DNA of 64,000 nucleotides from Monosporascus cannonballus. Lineage: Eukaryota; Ascomycota; Sordariomycetes; Xylariales. Made by a program: the position numbers and the translations under genes. A model generated the notes under the pieces. The model searched no databases. It had not been told where the DNA came from and saw nothing but the letters and a program-made list of their open reading frames with translations. This document shows, one piece after another, positions 48,055 through 60,118 of the stretch. The stretch is taken from contig QJNS01000020.1 in NCBI GenBank assembly GCA_004154925.1, forward strand, positions 310,001 to 374,000, read 5' to 3'. Each line of letters opens with the position of its first letter. Within the stretch, counting starts at the first letter, position 1.

Positions 48055-51000
48055 AAAAAACTTAAAACATTACGATAAAATAATTGGACCCTTATATTAA
48101 ATGGATAATCTAGAAATAATTAAAAAACGATAATAAAATTATTGATATAATTTAAATCAAATACGTATTAAATTTACGATAAAAGGTTTAATAAAAATTA
48201 TTACGATAAAGAATTTGACGAAAAATACAAAAAACTAAAAATTTAATTTAATAAATATTACGAATATAATAAGAAATATTATGAAAATAATTACGTAAAT
48301 ATTAAAACTGGATAGAAAAAATTTATCCCGGAACCCTTAATCCATATAACAAAATATACGTTATATATTATCGACGACGAAAATATTTTAATTACGAAAA
48401 ATAAAAATAACATATTTACGAACGAATTACCCGTATATATTATGAAAAATTCGATTATCCAAATTGTACCGAAAATAATAAAAATAATAAATAATAAAAT
48501 TGATATTTTTGAATTATAATTCCAGAAAATATTTAACTATTAGCCGAAATAAAGAGCTAACTTAAAAAAAATAATGCCCATAAAAAACTCCCTTTTATTA
48601 TTATAAATAATATAATTATTAAATAAAATAAATTAATTTAACATAAAATAAAAAGATATTATCAAAAATTTATTACGAATTTTTATTTTCAATTAATATT
48701 TATTATAAATTTCCTAAAAAAAGTTATTAAAAAATACCTTAATTTATAAGAAATCTTTAAAGCGATAATCAAAATAACGTATATTAGGATATAATTACAA
48801 ATATAACAAAATAATTTATTTAATAAAGAAAAAAATTACAAAACAATTAAAAAAATTAATACAGTTCGAAGGAATAATACGCCGGCAAAAAGGACAAATA
48901 TAATAATTTAATACGTTAAATAAAGATATACAAATAAAGCTTAATAAATTCGAATAAAAATTAAAAGAAAACGATTACTTATAAAAAAGTTATAAAATAA
49001 CAAAGCTTAAAGAAATTAAAAGGAATTTTTAAAAAAGGTTTTAAACGCGACGATAAAAAACGTTAATAATTTTATTACTTTGGATATATAAATCGGAACG
49101 TATTAATATATTATAATAATGGATTACGAAACTTTAAATAAGAATTATATTATGTTAAATATAATTAATAAGTTAAAATTACCATCAAAATATAAGTTAA
49201 AACTTTATATAACGACATATATCGAGAATTAGGAATTCGTTTACGATAACGAAAAAATTATACGCAAAATTAATTATTTTAAAACTTTTAGTAAAAAATA
49301 ATATTAAACGGTTAATTTCGATATTATTTTATTTGGAAATTACGATATAATCTTAAAATTATTATGGATACGTTAATACGAAACTTTAATTAATAGAAAA
49401 ATTAATTAAATAAAATTTATTTTATTTTTTATTAATAAAAAAATGTAAAGTTTTAATATTCGATTAATAATAATAATAAATATAATTATAAAAATACGAT
49501 AAAAACATTATTACTAAAAAGAATAAAATATAAGAAAAATAATAAGTATTAAAAAAATACGATATATTATTATTATTATTAAAACGAAATTAAAATAATT
49601 AAATAAGAATTTAAAATAATACAATTAATAATTTTAAAAATTAAAAAATTTAATTAATATATTATTATCATATTATAAATACGAACAATTTTTAAGAAAA
49701 GATGTGATACGAAATTATCAAAATATAATAAAGAAAATTATAAAATAATTTTTTAAAAAAGGATTTTCGATAAATTTTTATTTTATTTATAATTTTAACA
49801 GAAATAAATTACGTACTTCCAAAAAATACTTAACAGATTGGTTATAAAAAATAAATTCGATTTTTGAAATTATTTATAAAATACCTTATATTTTTCGTAT
49901 TTAAAAAAATATAAAATTACGATTTATACTTAATTATTAACAATTAAACGATATTATTATTAAAAATTAAATATTATTACTTTTAATTACGGAAATTAAA
50001 AACCAATTTTACAAACTTAAATAATTTATAATATTCGATTTTAAAAATAAATATAATCTTATTAAAATCAAAATAAATACGAATAAAAATAACTTTTAAA
50101 ATAAAATACAAATTATTTAAATATTTAGTTATATTAATAAAATTTATAAACGTATAAATAATTTTCCAGTAAATAATTAATTACGTATTATAAAAATATT
50201 TTAATATTTTTATCGTTTATTATTTTGATAATATTTTTATTTTTTCGCAAATAAAAAAAACATGTACAAAATACGTTTATAAGTTTGTTTAAATTTTATA
50301 AAATGTAAAATCATTTATTAATGCAAAAAGAAATTAATTTTATATATAAAAAGTAAAATATTTAGGATATATTAAAATGAACCTTAAAAAAATCGTATAA
50401 TTATAAAATGGCAAACGTTAATAATAATCAAAAAAATATAAATATTTTTTGGATTTATTCATTATTATAAAAAATTTATTTAAAATTTTAATAAAATAAT
50501 TATATCCTTAATAAATTTTACAAAAAAAAATTAAAATAAATACCAAATACGGAAAAACTATTTTAAAATATTAAAAGTATAATTATTAACGAACCAGTAT
50601 TAATTATATACGATTTAAACCGTTCCGTTAAATTAAAAACCGATATTTTGGATTATGTATTAAACGTAATAATCGGATAACGAAATAATTAAAACAAATT
50701 ATATCTTATTATATTTTTTGTATAAATTAAAAAAAAACCGAACTTAATTACGGTATTTTAAATAAGGAATTTATAGTTATTATTATGATATTTCGGGAAT
50801 TTAGGTATTTTTTAAAAGGAAATTTGTATTAAATCAAAGTTTATACAAATTATTAAAATTTTATTTAATTTATTACGATTAAAAAATTTATAAAATAATA
50901 ATTTCGATATGTAACAAGATTGGCGAACTTTAATTTTGTTATTATTTAAAAAAAAAATTAAAAACGGTAAAATAAACACTATAAATAAACGATTAAAACT

Positions 51001-53064
51001 TAAGACAAATTGATTAAAATTAATTATATAATTTTTAATATTATTATAAAAAGATATTTCCGTTTATACCGAATTGCGATAATTCGGGTATTATTTTTCG
51101 ATATATATTAAAGGATTTAATAATATAACGATTTTTTTTAAAAAAATTAAAAAATAAATAAACTATAGATTCCAGAAACATATTAAAAGGAGTTAATACG
51201 AAAAATATACGAACATTAATTATATAAATATTTAGGGATTTATAAAACCTTAAAAAGATTTTAACGTATATATTGTTTTTTAAAATTAAAATTAACGGCA
51301 TAAAAAATTATATGGTAATACGATATTTACGTTAAAATAAAAATTTAATAATATATATTATACGGAAAATTATAGTTATTATTAATTACAAAACGGTTAT
51401 GGTATTTAATTATATTTAATTCTATTATTAAATATTTTATGTTACAAAATTTAATTACGAAACTATATTATAATAGCATTTTCGTAATCGTCGACCAATT
51501 TACAAAACTTTCTTATTTTTTATTTTTTTATAAAAATATAAACGCCGAATGATTAATATATAATTTTTTAAATATACCTTTAATATATATGGATTATTAA
51601 TAGAATTCATTTTAAATAAAGGATTAATTTTTGCATTTAAATTTTAATAAAGTTTTATAATATAAATCGGTGTAAATTATAAATTATTTAACGCGTTTAA
51701 ATTATAAATAAATAAATAAATTAAAATTTCAAAACTTATTTACGATATTATATTAATTATAAATAAAATAATTAAGTTCAAAAAATTATTAATTGTATAA
51801 TTAATTTATAATATTAATTGATATAAAAATATTAAGATAATATTTATGAACGTAAATCTTAATTTTATTTTAAAACTTTATAAAAAAATATGCCATAACG
51901 GTTTAATTAATGTTAAAATAATTTTTACATTAAAATAATTACGATAATTATATTAGAAAATAAAAATAAAATTAACATTCGTACGAAATTAAATAAGTAA
52001 ATATTATAATTTAAAAAATTTAAAAGGATTAATTTTCGAAAAAAGGGAAATGATTTTTTTGGTTATAAAAATATTTAAATAAAAAGACCTAATAAAAAAC
52101 TTGATTTTAAATATATCGGTTTATATTAAATCGTTAAGAAAATTTCAAAAAATAATTATTAATTAAATTGTTTATTAAAAGCTAAATTTTATTTAATTTT
52201 TTACGTTTTTTTATTCGAATTAATAATAGATATAATTAAGGTATATACGGTATAAAACGACATAAAAATAAAGGATAAATAAATATACGAAGTAAAGAAA
52301 ATTTTCGATATATGAAAATAAAATGGATTTATCCGGTACTTAATTAAATAAAAAGATTATCCGGATTCCGAATATATTTAAAAATTTGCTAAAAATCTTA
52401 TTAGCGTTTAACGTTTATTAAAAAAATTATTAATAACGACGAACGTATTTTAATTAATAATTATTTAATTAATAACCGGGATATTAGGTTAATTAATTAT
52501 AATTTATATTAACGTAATAGCTATAACGACAGCTTTTAATTGTTTTTGTTTTTGACGTTTTTATTTTTTTAATGTTTTTAACGATTATAATTTTTATTAT
52601 ATTATTTTAACTTTTTTCGAATAAAGAAATATTTTTTATTTTCGAAAACGTATTAATTATGTAATAATTTCGTTTATTTTCTATTAATAAAGTTTTTGTA
52701 ATTTTAAAAAACGTTTTTCCGTAAGCACCTTTTTATGTTTTAAACTTTAATTTTTAGTAAGAATATTTTTTAAAAAAGATAAGCGAATATCGTTATTATT
52801 ATAAGGATAATTACTTTTAATATACGTTTTATATTTAAAAAGATTTTCCATTATTTCGCATTTCCAGCTTTTGAAAAAATACAAAAAATATGGTATAATT
52901 TTAAAATTAAAATCGTTAAAAATAAAAAGCAAATTTTGACGTCGTACGGTAAACGAAAAAACCTGACGACAATTTTTAATAATGCGGGCCGATATTTTAA
53001 AAAAAAAGGTTTATTAAAAAAAAAGAAAAATTTTAAAGGCAAAATTTGGAGAAAGGGGAAATTA

Positions 53065-53451
53065 TATTATAACCTAAATTAATTGGGCTTACGAAAACGG
53101 TTTAGTTAAGATTATAAAGTTATATTAATTTAGGGTTACATAATTAATGTTTAACGGGTTTTAATTAAGCACGATTAAGTAATATTAAGTTATTGCTTTA
53201 TAAAGTTTTATTAAATAAAAATAAATAATAATAAAAAGATTAAAATATATTTGCTTATTATTTCCATAGTTTAAATAGTATTAGTTTATAATATTTATTA
53301 ATATTAATCGTTTATAATACGTTTTTATATTTTTAGTATTACGAAACGTAATACGTTATTGTATTTATTGCTCAGATTCTCACGATATTTCTGTTAACAT
53401 AAACCCGTCGACTTAAGGTTTAATAATTGGTTAAACCGCCTAGCCGTCACA
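53065..53451 (+). repeat. 3' LTR of the inner gypsy element
   Basis: 387 bp, starts TATTATAACCTAAATT (RIP form of TGTTACAACCC) and ends TAGCCGTCACA. The mutation pattern is the reverse of the 5' LTR: heavy on the element side and light at the outer end. Confidence 0.95.
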
Positions 53452-54278
53452 TTAGGCCGATCGAACTTAAAAAGCTTTTTTTACATTTTTTTAAGCCGTC
53501 GAAAAACTTAACTATTAATACTTTTTATCCTTAGTTTAGCTTAACGGTTAACTAAATTAACGTACTGCTATAACTAAATATTAATTCTTTTTATCGCATT
53601 TATTAAATTTGCATTTTAGCTTTTATCTTTTTATTTATTATTCCGAAAACCTTTATTAATACTTATTCGAATTATTCGTAATTGTTATAAATTCGTACCA
53701 CTTTTGGGTTTCGTTTTTTAATTAACAAAATAACTTTTTTTTTATAACGGGTTCGAACTAAATAACCGCATTTCCAGTAAATCGTCCGATTACGAATTTA
53801 ATTTGTATAATAAACGTAATTAATCAAATAAGAAAATACCTAAAGTATATTCGGTATTAAATTAAAAATAATTAGAATTTGGTCGAAATTTCGTCGAAAA
53901 GGTCTTGTTTAAAAAACTTGGAAACCTTTTTTTATTTTTTGATAAAATTTAATTAAATAACCTAGCTTATTCGAAAAGGTTTCCCGGTTTCGAAAACTTT
54001 CCCTTTTTCTTAAGTTTTTTATAAGCGGCTTATAAAAACGTCGTAAGATCATTATTATCTCTTTCGAACTGGAGGATATATTCATTCATAATATCCAGTC
54101 GTCGAAAAACTTCTTCGCGAAAAACGCAAAATTTCTTTTTTTCCTTCTCGGATTTTATTTTAGTATCCGAGAAATCAAGGACCTGATAAATAAGCTATTT
54201 GAGTTATTTGCTAGTAAATATAACGTTAATCGATATTGCTCAAAATTTAACGGTATTACTAAACCAAAGCTTATAACG

Positions 54279-54660
54279 TATAACGGCTGAAAGGTTTAAC
54301 CAATTATTAAATTTTAATTGTACGGGTTTATATTAACAAAAATATCGTGGGAATTTAAATAATAAATACGGTAATTATGTTACGTTTCGTAATTCTAAGG
54401 ATATTTTAGGTAACGAATTATTATTAATAAATGTTGCAAGCTGATACTATGTAGATTATGGAAATAATAAGCGTATATATATTCTCCTAGATCCCGTTAG
54501 ATCCCTTAGGTTACTTTGAATCTATATCGGATAACTGCATGGATCTCGTTGGATCTCTTGGATAGTTCCGGATCCATGTCACGTGGTTCTGACCCACTTG
54601 GGTCCTGTTTCGGTCACCAAGTGACCGTTTCCGAGACCCTCCCTTGGTTGGGTCATAACA
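54279..54660 (-). repeat. 5' LTR of the outer gypsy element, with two 52-bp tandem units
   Basis: 382 bp, starts TATAACGGCTGAAAGG and ends GGGTCATAACA. Tandem units begin at 54493 and 54545. The outer half is GC-balanced and almost unmutated. Confidence 0.9.
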
Positions 54661-54665
54661 CCCAA

Positions 54666-54749
54666 GCCTTAATAAACCACTTAATCGATAGGATGCCGAA
54701 AAGGATTAAGGCGTTGCGCAAGGCAAAAAGATGGTATAGCAAATATTAA
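54666..54749 (+). pseudogene. Tc1 family B transposase, C-terminal end
   Basis: Reads ALINHLIDRMPKRIKALRKA then KRWYSKY and a stop, the typical Tc1 transposase tail. The open frame continues backwards into the LTR only by chance. Confidence 0.85.
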
Positions 54750-54896
54750 ATGCCAGATTCAGAGTTTCCGAAATCACTTTGTCAATTGTAAATAGCTTTA
54801 ATTTTCGAATTGTTACGAATTATCAAAGTTGCAGATCTATATGGTTGGATAGGGCCGTTGTGGGGCGTGCACGATTTTCAATGCGCAGTAACTTTA

Positions 54897-55289
54897 ACTC
54901 GAAAATGGCTTTTCCAAAAATTCTGTTCGCTTTCAATTTGCAAGTTAGCAGATGAGACAGCATTGAACTGGACTCTCTCCCAGAGTCGCTTCGCGTAGAT
55001 CCATTGCAACCTAGCAATGTTGACCAATGAGTTGGAAGCCGCTGTCAGTAATTGTAAATAACACCAGGCAAAAGAAAATTGAGCAATTGACCCCTAGCAA
55101 GAGATAGCCATGTTTTTATTTGATTTGTTGTCTAGATATATCTATAGTGTCCCAGACGAGAAATGGCCGAGAAATAGAGGTCCTCCATCACAACTTCCTC
55201 TTTTCCGCCATAATAAAGGCACTAACATAGCAAATTATAAATATCGGCCGTTCAAGTTCGCCCAGGGCTCTATCAAGCTATAAACCAGG
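54897..55289. other. host sequence between two transposon blocks, no gene seen
   Basis: 393 bp of GC-balanced DNA between the Tc1 right end and the LTR at 55290. No coding stretch with family features is visible. Confidence 0.5.
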
Positions 55290-55474
55290 TGTCACAGAAT
55301 AGGGGTGTTTCTTAGTCATCAAGCTCTAAGGGCACCGTAACAACCTTATTTCGGTGCTTCCACAGTATATAAATAGCTTCCTAGCTACAATTCTCTAAAG
55401 CTTAGCTTTAGCAAAATAATTTTCACTTTTTATATTTTATATAACTTTATCTTGCGGTTAATTTAATTGTAATA
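55290..55474 (+). repeat. 5' LTR (185 bp) of a retroelement of the 10994 family
   Basis: Starts TGTCACAGAATAGGGG and ends TTGTAATA, and aligns with the reverse complement of 2458-2645, 10994-11180 and 25225-25411. The similarity to the 25 kb copy continues beyond the LTR (AATTATAAACCCGGTATTTG), so internal sequence follows. The preceding 5 bp are CCAGG; the partner LTR is not seen and may lie beyond the window. Confidence 0.8.
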
Positions 55475-58400
55475 ATTATAAACCCGGTATTTGAATTGTG
55501 CAAAATACTTACAGTTGAAATAATTATAGTTTTTTTATCAAATTATATCTTATTTCCATTAATATATCGAATAATCCCATACTTAGAAATGCAATTTTTA
55601 AGAATAGTTTTAATTACTTAAACTGGTTTTTCGCCTTATATTTTAACGCTTTTTCGCCCAATATTTAATATTTTATCAATCTAGATAAACCTAACGTAAA
55701 GCAACTTACGAGCGTTCCGTAATTTTTTTTCGCTTGAGAAATACATTATAGAATGTAAGGTTTAAACGAAAAAAAATTACGTTAAAATTTTAAGCGTATA
55801 GCAAATCTTTTGCGAAAGTATCATTTTAAGTAGTTTTATTCTAAAAGCTTTTAAAAAACTAGAAACCGCATATTTTACGAAATAATACGAAATTAATTTA
55901 AAACGTTTCGAAAAAAAAATAACAGGGCGATTTTCAAAATTAATATTCGTGATTCGAATATTTAAGTATAAATAATCGCAATAACGAAATATTAAATTCT
56001 TAAAAACATTTAAATTAATTTAATAATTTGAAATAATGAAGTTGGATAATGTGTTATATATATCAGCAGTTTCGGCTGATTAGAAAGTCCGGGTTAGGCG
56101 TGTATATTAAGTAGTTCTTTTTCGCTCTGAGTTTAACTCTTAGATATATAGTCGATTATTACTATTTATTATATTTATTTTAAATACCGATAGTTCATAT
56201 TATTAACATAATCGGATTAAGTTTCTTATTTTAATAATTCTCTTTCGTATTCTAATAAAGCTAGTTTGTTTATATTAATTAAAACCGAATTTTTCTTAAC
56301 CTTAATTTATTTAGTTACGAAAGAAAGAAAATAAAATTTAATTAGTTATCGAAGTAATTTTCGACTTTTCGATTAATAATCGAACAAAAGAAGGTTTTAG
56401 TTAAAAACGTAGATAGTTACGGTTACGGATATAGAAATACTAAAATATATATTACGCCTTACGATATTACGATAATACGAATAATTTATAGAAACAAAAC
56501 CAATTCAAAATATTATTAATTAAAGATAATAGTTTACAATTAAACGTTTATAAAATCTTATCCAAAATCAGATTTTTGGAAAACTGATTTAGAAAGATTA
56601 CGTATTTAAAAATATACAAATTTTGAGATATAAATTAATTATCTATGGTTTAAATACACGATATAATTAAGAATATAACTTATTTTTTGAGAAGATTTTG
56701 TGTAACAAAATAAAATTTAGATCTATAAAAATTAGACGATAAATATAAAGTAATTAAACATAAAAGCCAATTAATTATAATTAATTAGGAATAATTACTC
56801 AACGCCGACTTATTAAAATTATAAAAATAACAAATACGTTATAAGCGATATAATTATCAAAGATTTATATTAATTAAAATTAAAATAATATCTATAAACT
56901 TAACGACATAAATTAAATTACTAACGTAAACCAAACAAATTATAAAATTGATAACTTTGTTTACGAAACGAAATTTTAAAAAATATTTTTTTTCATATAA
57001 TTAAAAAATAAAGCCGATTTACTAAATAATATATTTAGAAATATTTTAAACTTAAAAACCCAATATTTTGTATAAGTTTTGTTTAAAAAGATTTTTTAAA
57101 ATTCGTAATATTAATTAATAAATGCATTTTAGCAAGAAAATGAATAGTAAAGATATTAATTATAAAGATAAAAATGATTAAATGTGGTATTTATCGCTAG
57201 CAATATGCGAAATAAAAAACAAATTTATCTAAGCAAAAAAGGCAATATTTTTATTACTATTACGAAAAGTTTAAAAAATATAGACGAAAATATTAAGTAT
57301 TTTAAGTTTTTTTATATTTACGTATTCGAATAATAACTTTAAGTTATTAAGTTTTATTAATTTCAAATCATTTTTTAAATAACAAATCTCGTTAAAATTT
57401 AACCGATTTACGAAAAGTCCGTCGAAATTATCAAAAATCAGAATATAACAAAGTTTATTACTTATTCCGAAATCCTCTATGATTTAAAAGAATTAAAATT
57501 TAACTTCGAATATTATTAACCGTTACCGATTATTTAAACTTGAATATGAAAATACGGTTAACAATGAATTATTTCGAAATAATTTTATTAATTCCTTAAA
57601 ACTTATTTTCAACGTAACGAACCAAGGGGCGTAAAAAATACCAGAAATTATTATTAAAATTTCTAAAAAACGGTAAATTTAATATATTTAAACCTTTTCG
57701 CCAATTCTTGTTAAGCTTGTAATTTTTATTATTAAGATTATGACTTTAAAATGATTCTATGAATAGAAATATAAATTCTGTTTAAATATAATAGATAAAT
57801 CCGTTTCTTTTATAATATTATCGGATATATTTACTGTTTTAAATTTCTGTTTTTTTTAATTTTACCGATATCGATTAATTTTAAAAAAATCGATAAGTTA
57901 TATTGGAAATACAAATTTGCAAAAACGGAAGTAATTAATAAATTACTTTATTAAATAAATAATATTTTTCTAAAACATCAAATTAAAATAGTTTTTAGAA
58001 ATATCATTGCTTAAAATCAAACGATTAAAATATTTTAAAAACTTTTAAATTCTAAAATTAAAAATAAGTACGAATTATTCAAAGTAAATTAAAGCCTTTG
58101 ACGAAATAATTTTAACTTAATATTTTTAATGAAATTTATAGTTGTTATTTCGAATATATTATTTAGTTTTGTAACATTATTTTAAAAAAGTCTTAATAAT
58201 TTATTTATAAAACTCGAAAACTTAGATAGAACGCTTCATAATATTACACTAATATGAATTAAATTTTAAGTTTTTAATAAGATTGAATTATTAAATGCAG
58301 AAATTTGAAATTCATTTTTAAATAGAGTTTATTTTGATTTTAGTCAAATAATTAGGGCGTAATAAGAAAGTTTTAAGATTTTCTCACAAAATAATTTAAA

Positions 58401-58498
58401 TTTAATTTTACTTTATTAATAAAACGTAATTAAGTACCGGAAATTATTAATACCTTATAAAAATAACTTGAATACGATAAATTGAGAGTTTTAACGAT
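55475..58498. other. RIP desert, internal retroelement sequence
   Basis: AT-rich with no long frame. A possible further LTR is at 56052-56208. The remainder should be retroelement internal sequence, but no protein motif is readable. Confidence 0.5.
56052..56208 (+). repeat. candidate LTR, 157 bp
   Basis: TGTTATATATATCAGCAG ... TTATTAACA with a less mutated core (TTAGAAAGTCCGGGTTAGG). The flanks TAATG and TAATC match at four of five bases, not a clean duplication, and no partner was found. Confidence 0.35.
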
Positions 58499-58651
58499 TT
58501 AAAAAAATCGTAAAAGTGATACGGCCAGATCACTCGTAATGTCTTCCAACATGTACGAGTACATATAGACAGCTGTAAGCACTAGGATGATTGCCACAAT
58601 TGCGATCATTCCACCGATCTTTTGCCCTGGTGGCGTGATGGTATAGTGCAG
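58499..58651 (-). other. unmutated coding-looking island with one membrane helix, possible 3' exon
   Basis: About 140 bp of GC-balanced DNA inside a RIP desert. On the - strand an acceptor-like TTATAG at 58657-58652 is followed by an open frame of 50 codons: LHYTITPPGQKIGG, then a strong membrane helix (MIAIVAIILVLTAVYMY), then SYMLEDITSDLAVS and a TAA at 58501-58499. The last few codons already look AT-mutated. No upstream exon could be found in the AT-rich flank. It might be a trapped piece of a host gene, a recent insertion, or a real last exon. I do not recognise the protein. Confidence 0.35.
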
Positions 58652-59637
58652 CTATAACAAAAAGTACTTAATTATTATAATATGACGTATTTCTATACTA
58701 GAAACTATATTAGATATGATATAATATTATTAATTTATTAATTAATAAAATAAACTTTTAATTTAACGATTTTAGCAAAATAAACTTTTATTATATACAA
58801 AATAATTATTAATGATGTAAAACTCAATTTAATAATTTTACAAATATTTATTATCTTTACTACAAATAAGAATTCGTAATATATACGTATATATTATGTT
58901 CGAATATAAAAGAAAGGTTTAATTTCGCTGGGAAATAACTAATATATATGTTTTCTTAAATTTAAAGTTAATAGATTTAATTTAAATAAAATATAATGTC
59001 AAAAAACGCTTTAAAATTAAGCAATTAATAAAAGAATTTTTACTTGCAAAAGTGTTGTAATATATATAATTTACTAGATTCCGTTAATTATTGGAAAAAT
59101 AAAATAAAACATTTTAATTACCGATAAGATTTTTGAAAAGAATTAGAAAAGTTTAAACCTAATACTAATTAGGAATTTATTCGTCTTAATACTTCAGATA
59201 TATTTTATTTTATTATATAAAATAATGCACTATTTTATTAAAAGGCTTTTGTAATTGATTAACGTTAACATAACCTTTTTAAAAATGAAGATATGCAATG
59301 TTTTAAGAAAGTTTACATATTAAAAATTAGTATAAATAATTAGTTTTTAATCTTTTAATATTATATTAATTAAATAATTTGGTAAAGAAGAAAAATATTA
59401 ACAAATTTATAAAATCCATTAATAATAATGAATTTATATAAAATAAACCTTTAATTTTAAATATTAAAATAATAATATAAATAAACATTATTTTTAATTG
59501 TTATAAATCAATCAATAAATAATTAATAAAATAATAAAAGATTTAAAATTTACGAAAATACTAAACACAAACTCCAAATTACTTAATCGAAATAAATTAA
59601 GATTTATCAAAATTTTAATAAATTTTTTAAAAGTTTT
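58652..59637. other. RIP desert, no gene seen
   Basis: AT-rich, no open frame or motif. Confidence 0.5.
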
Positions 59638-60113
59638 TATTACAGCACGAGAATAAAGGCGTAACTATTATATCACTAAAAGTGAAACGTTATTAACTCG
59701 AATATTAACCGTTTTATTCTGCTTTAAATATTTGCGAAGTATTATTTAATACCGTAATAATAAGCCCTTTTTTACATTATGTTATCTCGATATAATTATA
59801 TAAAAGTTAAAGGCCATTTGTTAAAAATCGTTTAACGTTTAACAACTTTCGAATTATGTATTAATTTAAGTCTTATATTTAAGATAATTACGTTAACTAA
59901 ATATCGGCCTTGTACAAACCCTTTATATACAGAGTAAATTAATTGCTTAATTTAGAAATTAAACGTACACTCTATAAAAAAGTTAACAAATTATTACGGA
60001 ACGAGAATAAAGGCGTAGCTATTATATCATTAAAAGTAGAACGTTATTAGCTCCAGCACTGACCGTCTTGTTCTGCTCTATATATCTACGAGGTGTTACT
60101 TAGTACCGTAACA
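59638..60113. mobile_element. TRIM-like miniature LTR element, 476 bp
   Basis: Two direct 122-bp repeats (59638-59759 and 59992-60113) flank a 232-bp noncoding interior. Both start T(A/G)TTACRG and end CCGTAA(T/C)A, and GTTTT stands at 59633-59637 and 60114-60118. Terminal repeats with TG...CA-type ends, a 5-bp duplication and an interior too small for any protein are the features of terminal-repeat retrotransposons in miniature. The left repeat is more RIP-mutated than the right one. Confidence 0.88.
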
Positions 60114-60118
60114 GTTTT

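Larger units (their letters stand above)
46769..53451 (+). mobile_element. Ty3/gypsy retrotransposon (inner), RIP-mutated, 6.7 kb
   Basis: Direct 387-bp LTRs (46769-47155 and 53065-53451) with perfect TTAGG at 46764-46768 and 53452-53456. On the + strand: gag zinc knuckle at 48013-48054 (YFNYGKIGYKVYIY, Cys and His changed to Tyr), reverse transcriptase QLNDIIIKN near 49930-49960 and YFDN at 50221-50232, integrase FVIVDQFTKL at 51481-51510. Order and motifs are gypsy type. All frames are closed by RIP. Confidence 0.95.
40909..54660 (-). mobile_element. Ty3/gypsy retrotransposon (outer), RIP-mutated, with a second gypsy element inside
   Basis: Direct LTRs (40909-41342, 434 bp; 54279-54660, 382 bp) flanked by TCCAA (40904-40908) and CCCAA (54661-54665). 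On the - strand: reverse transcriptase motif YFDN near 44193-44182, RNase H end FDFVIIYRKSLENNGADILS in 43499-43305, and integrase FVIVDRFTK near 42945-42909, the gypsy order. The inner gypsy element (46769-53451) and a 129-bp element (46565-46693) interrupt it. Its own length is about 7.1 kb. It sits in the 3' part of the Tc1 transposase. Confidence 0.9.
34281..54894 (+). mobile_element. Tc1 (DD34E) transposon, family B, split into three parts by nested LTR elements
   Basis: 35-bp terminal inverted repeats lie at 34281-34315 and 54860-54894 (both contain TTACTGCGC and CCCCAC blocks), flanked by TA at 34279-34280 and 54895-54896. The transposase runs on the + strand through three pieces. 34435-35132 has the helix-turn-helix region (RYRKTGNF ... 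PGAKPKVN). 40600-40908 holds the catalytic QDNARIH and PDLNPIE blocks as RIP variants. 54666-54749 ends RMPKRIKALRKAKRWYSKY. Own length is about 1.4 kb once the copia (35133-40594) and gypsy (40909-54660) insertions are removed. The ATG at 34393 is not in the main frame, so the 5' end is also damaged. Confidence 0.9.

Noticed and set aside
54516..54749. 77-codon + strand frame as a gene
   Set aside because: It fuses LTR sequence of the outer gypsy with the Tc1 transposase tail; only the last part is real coding text.
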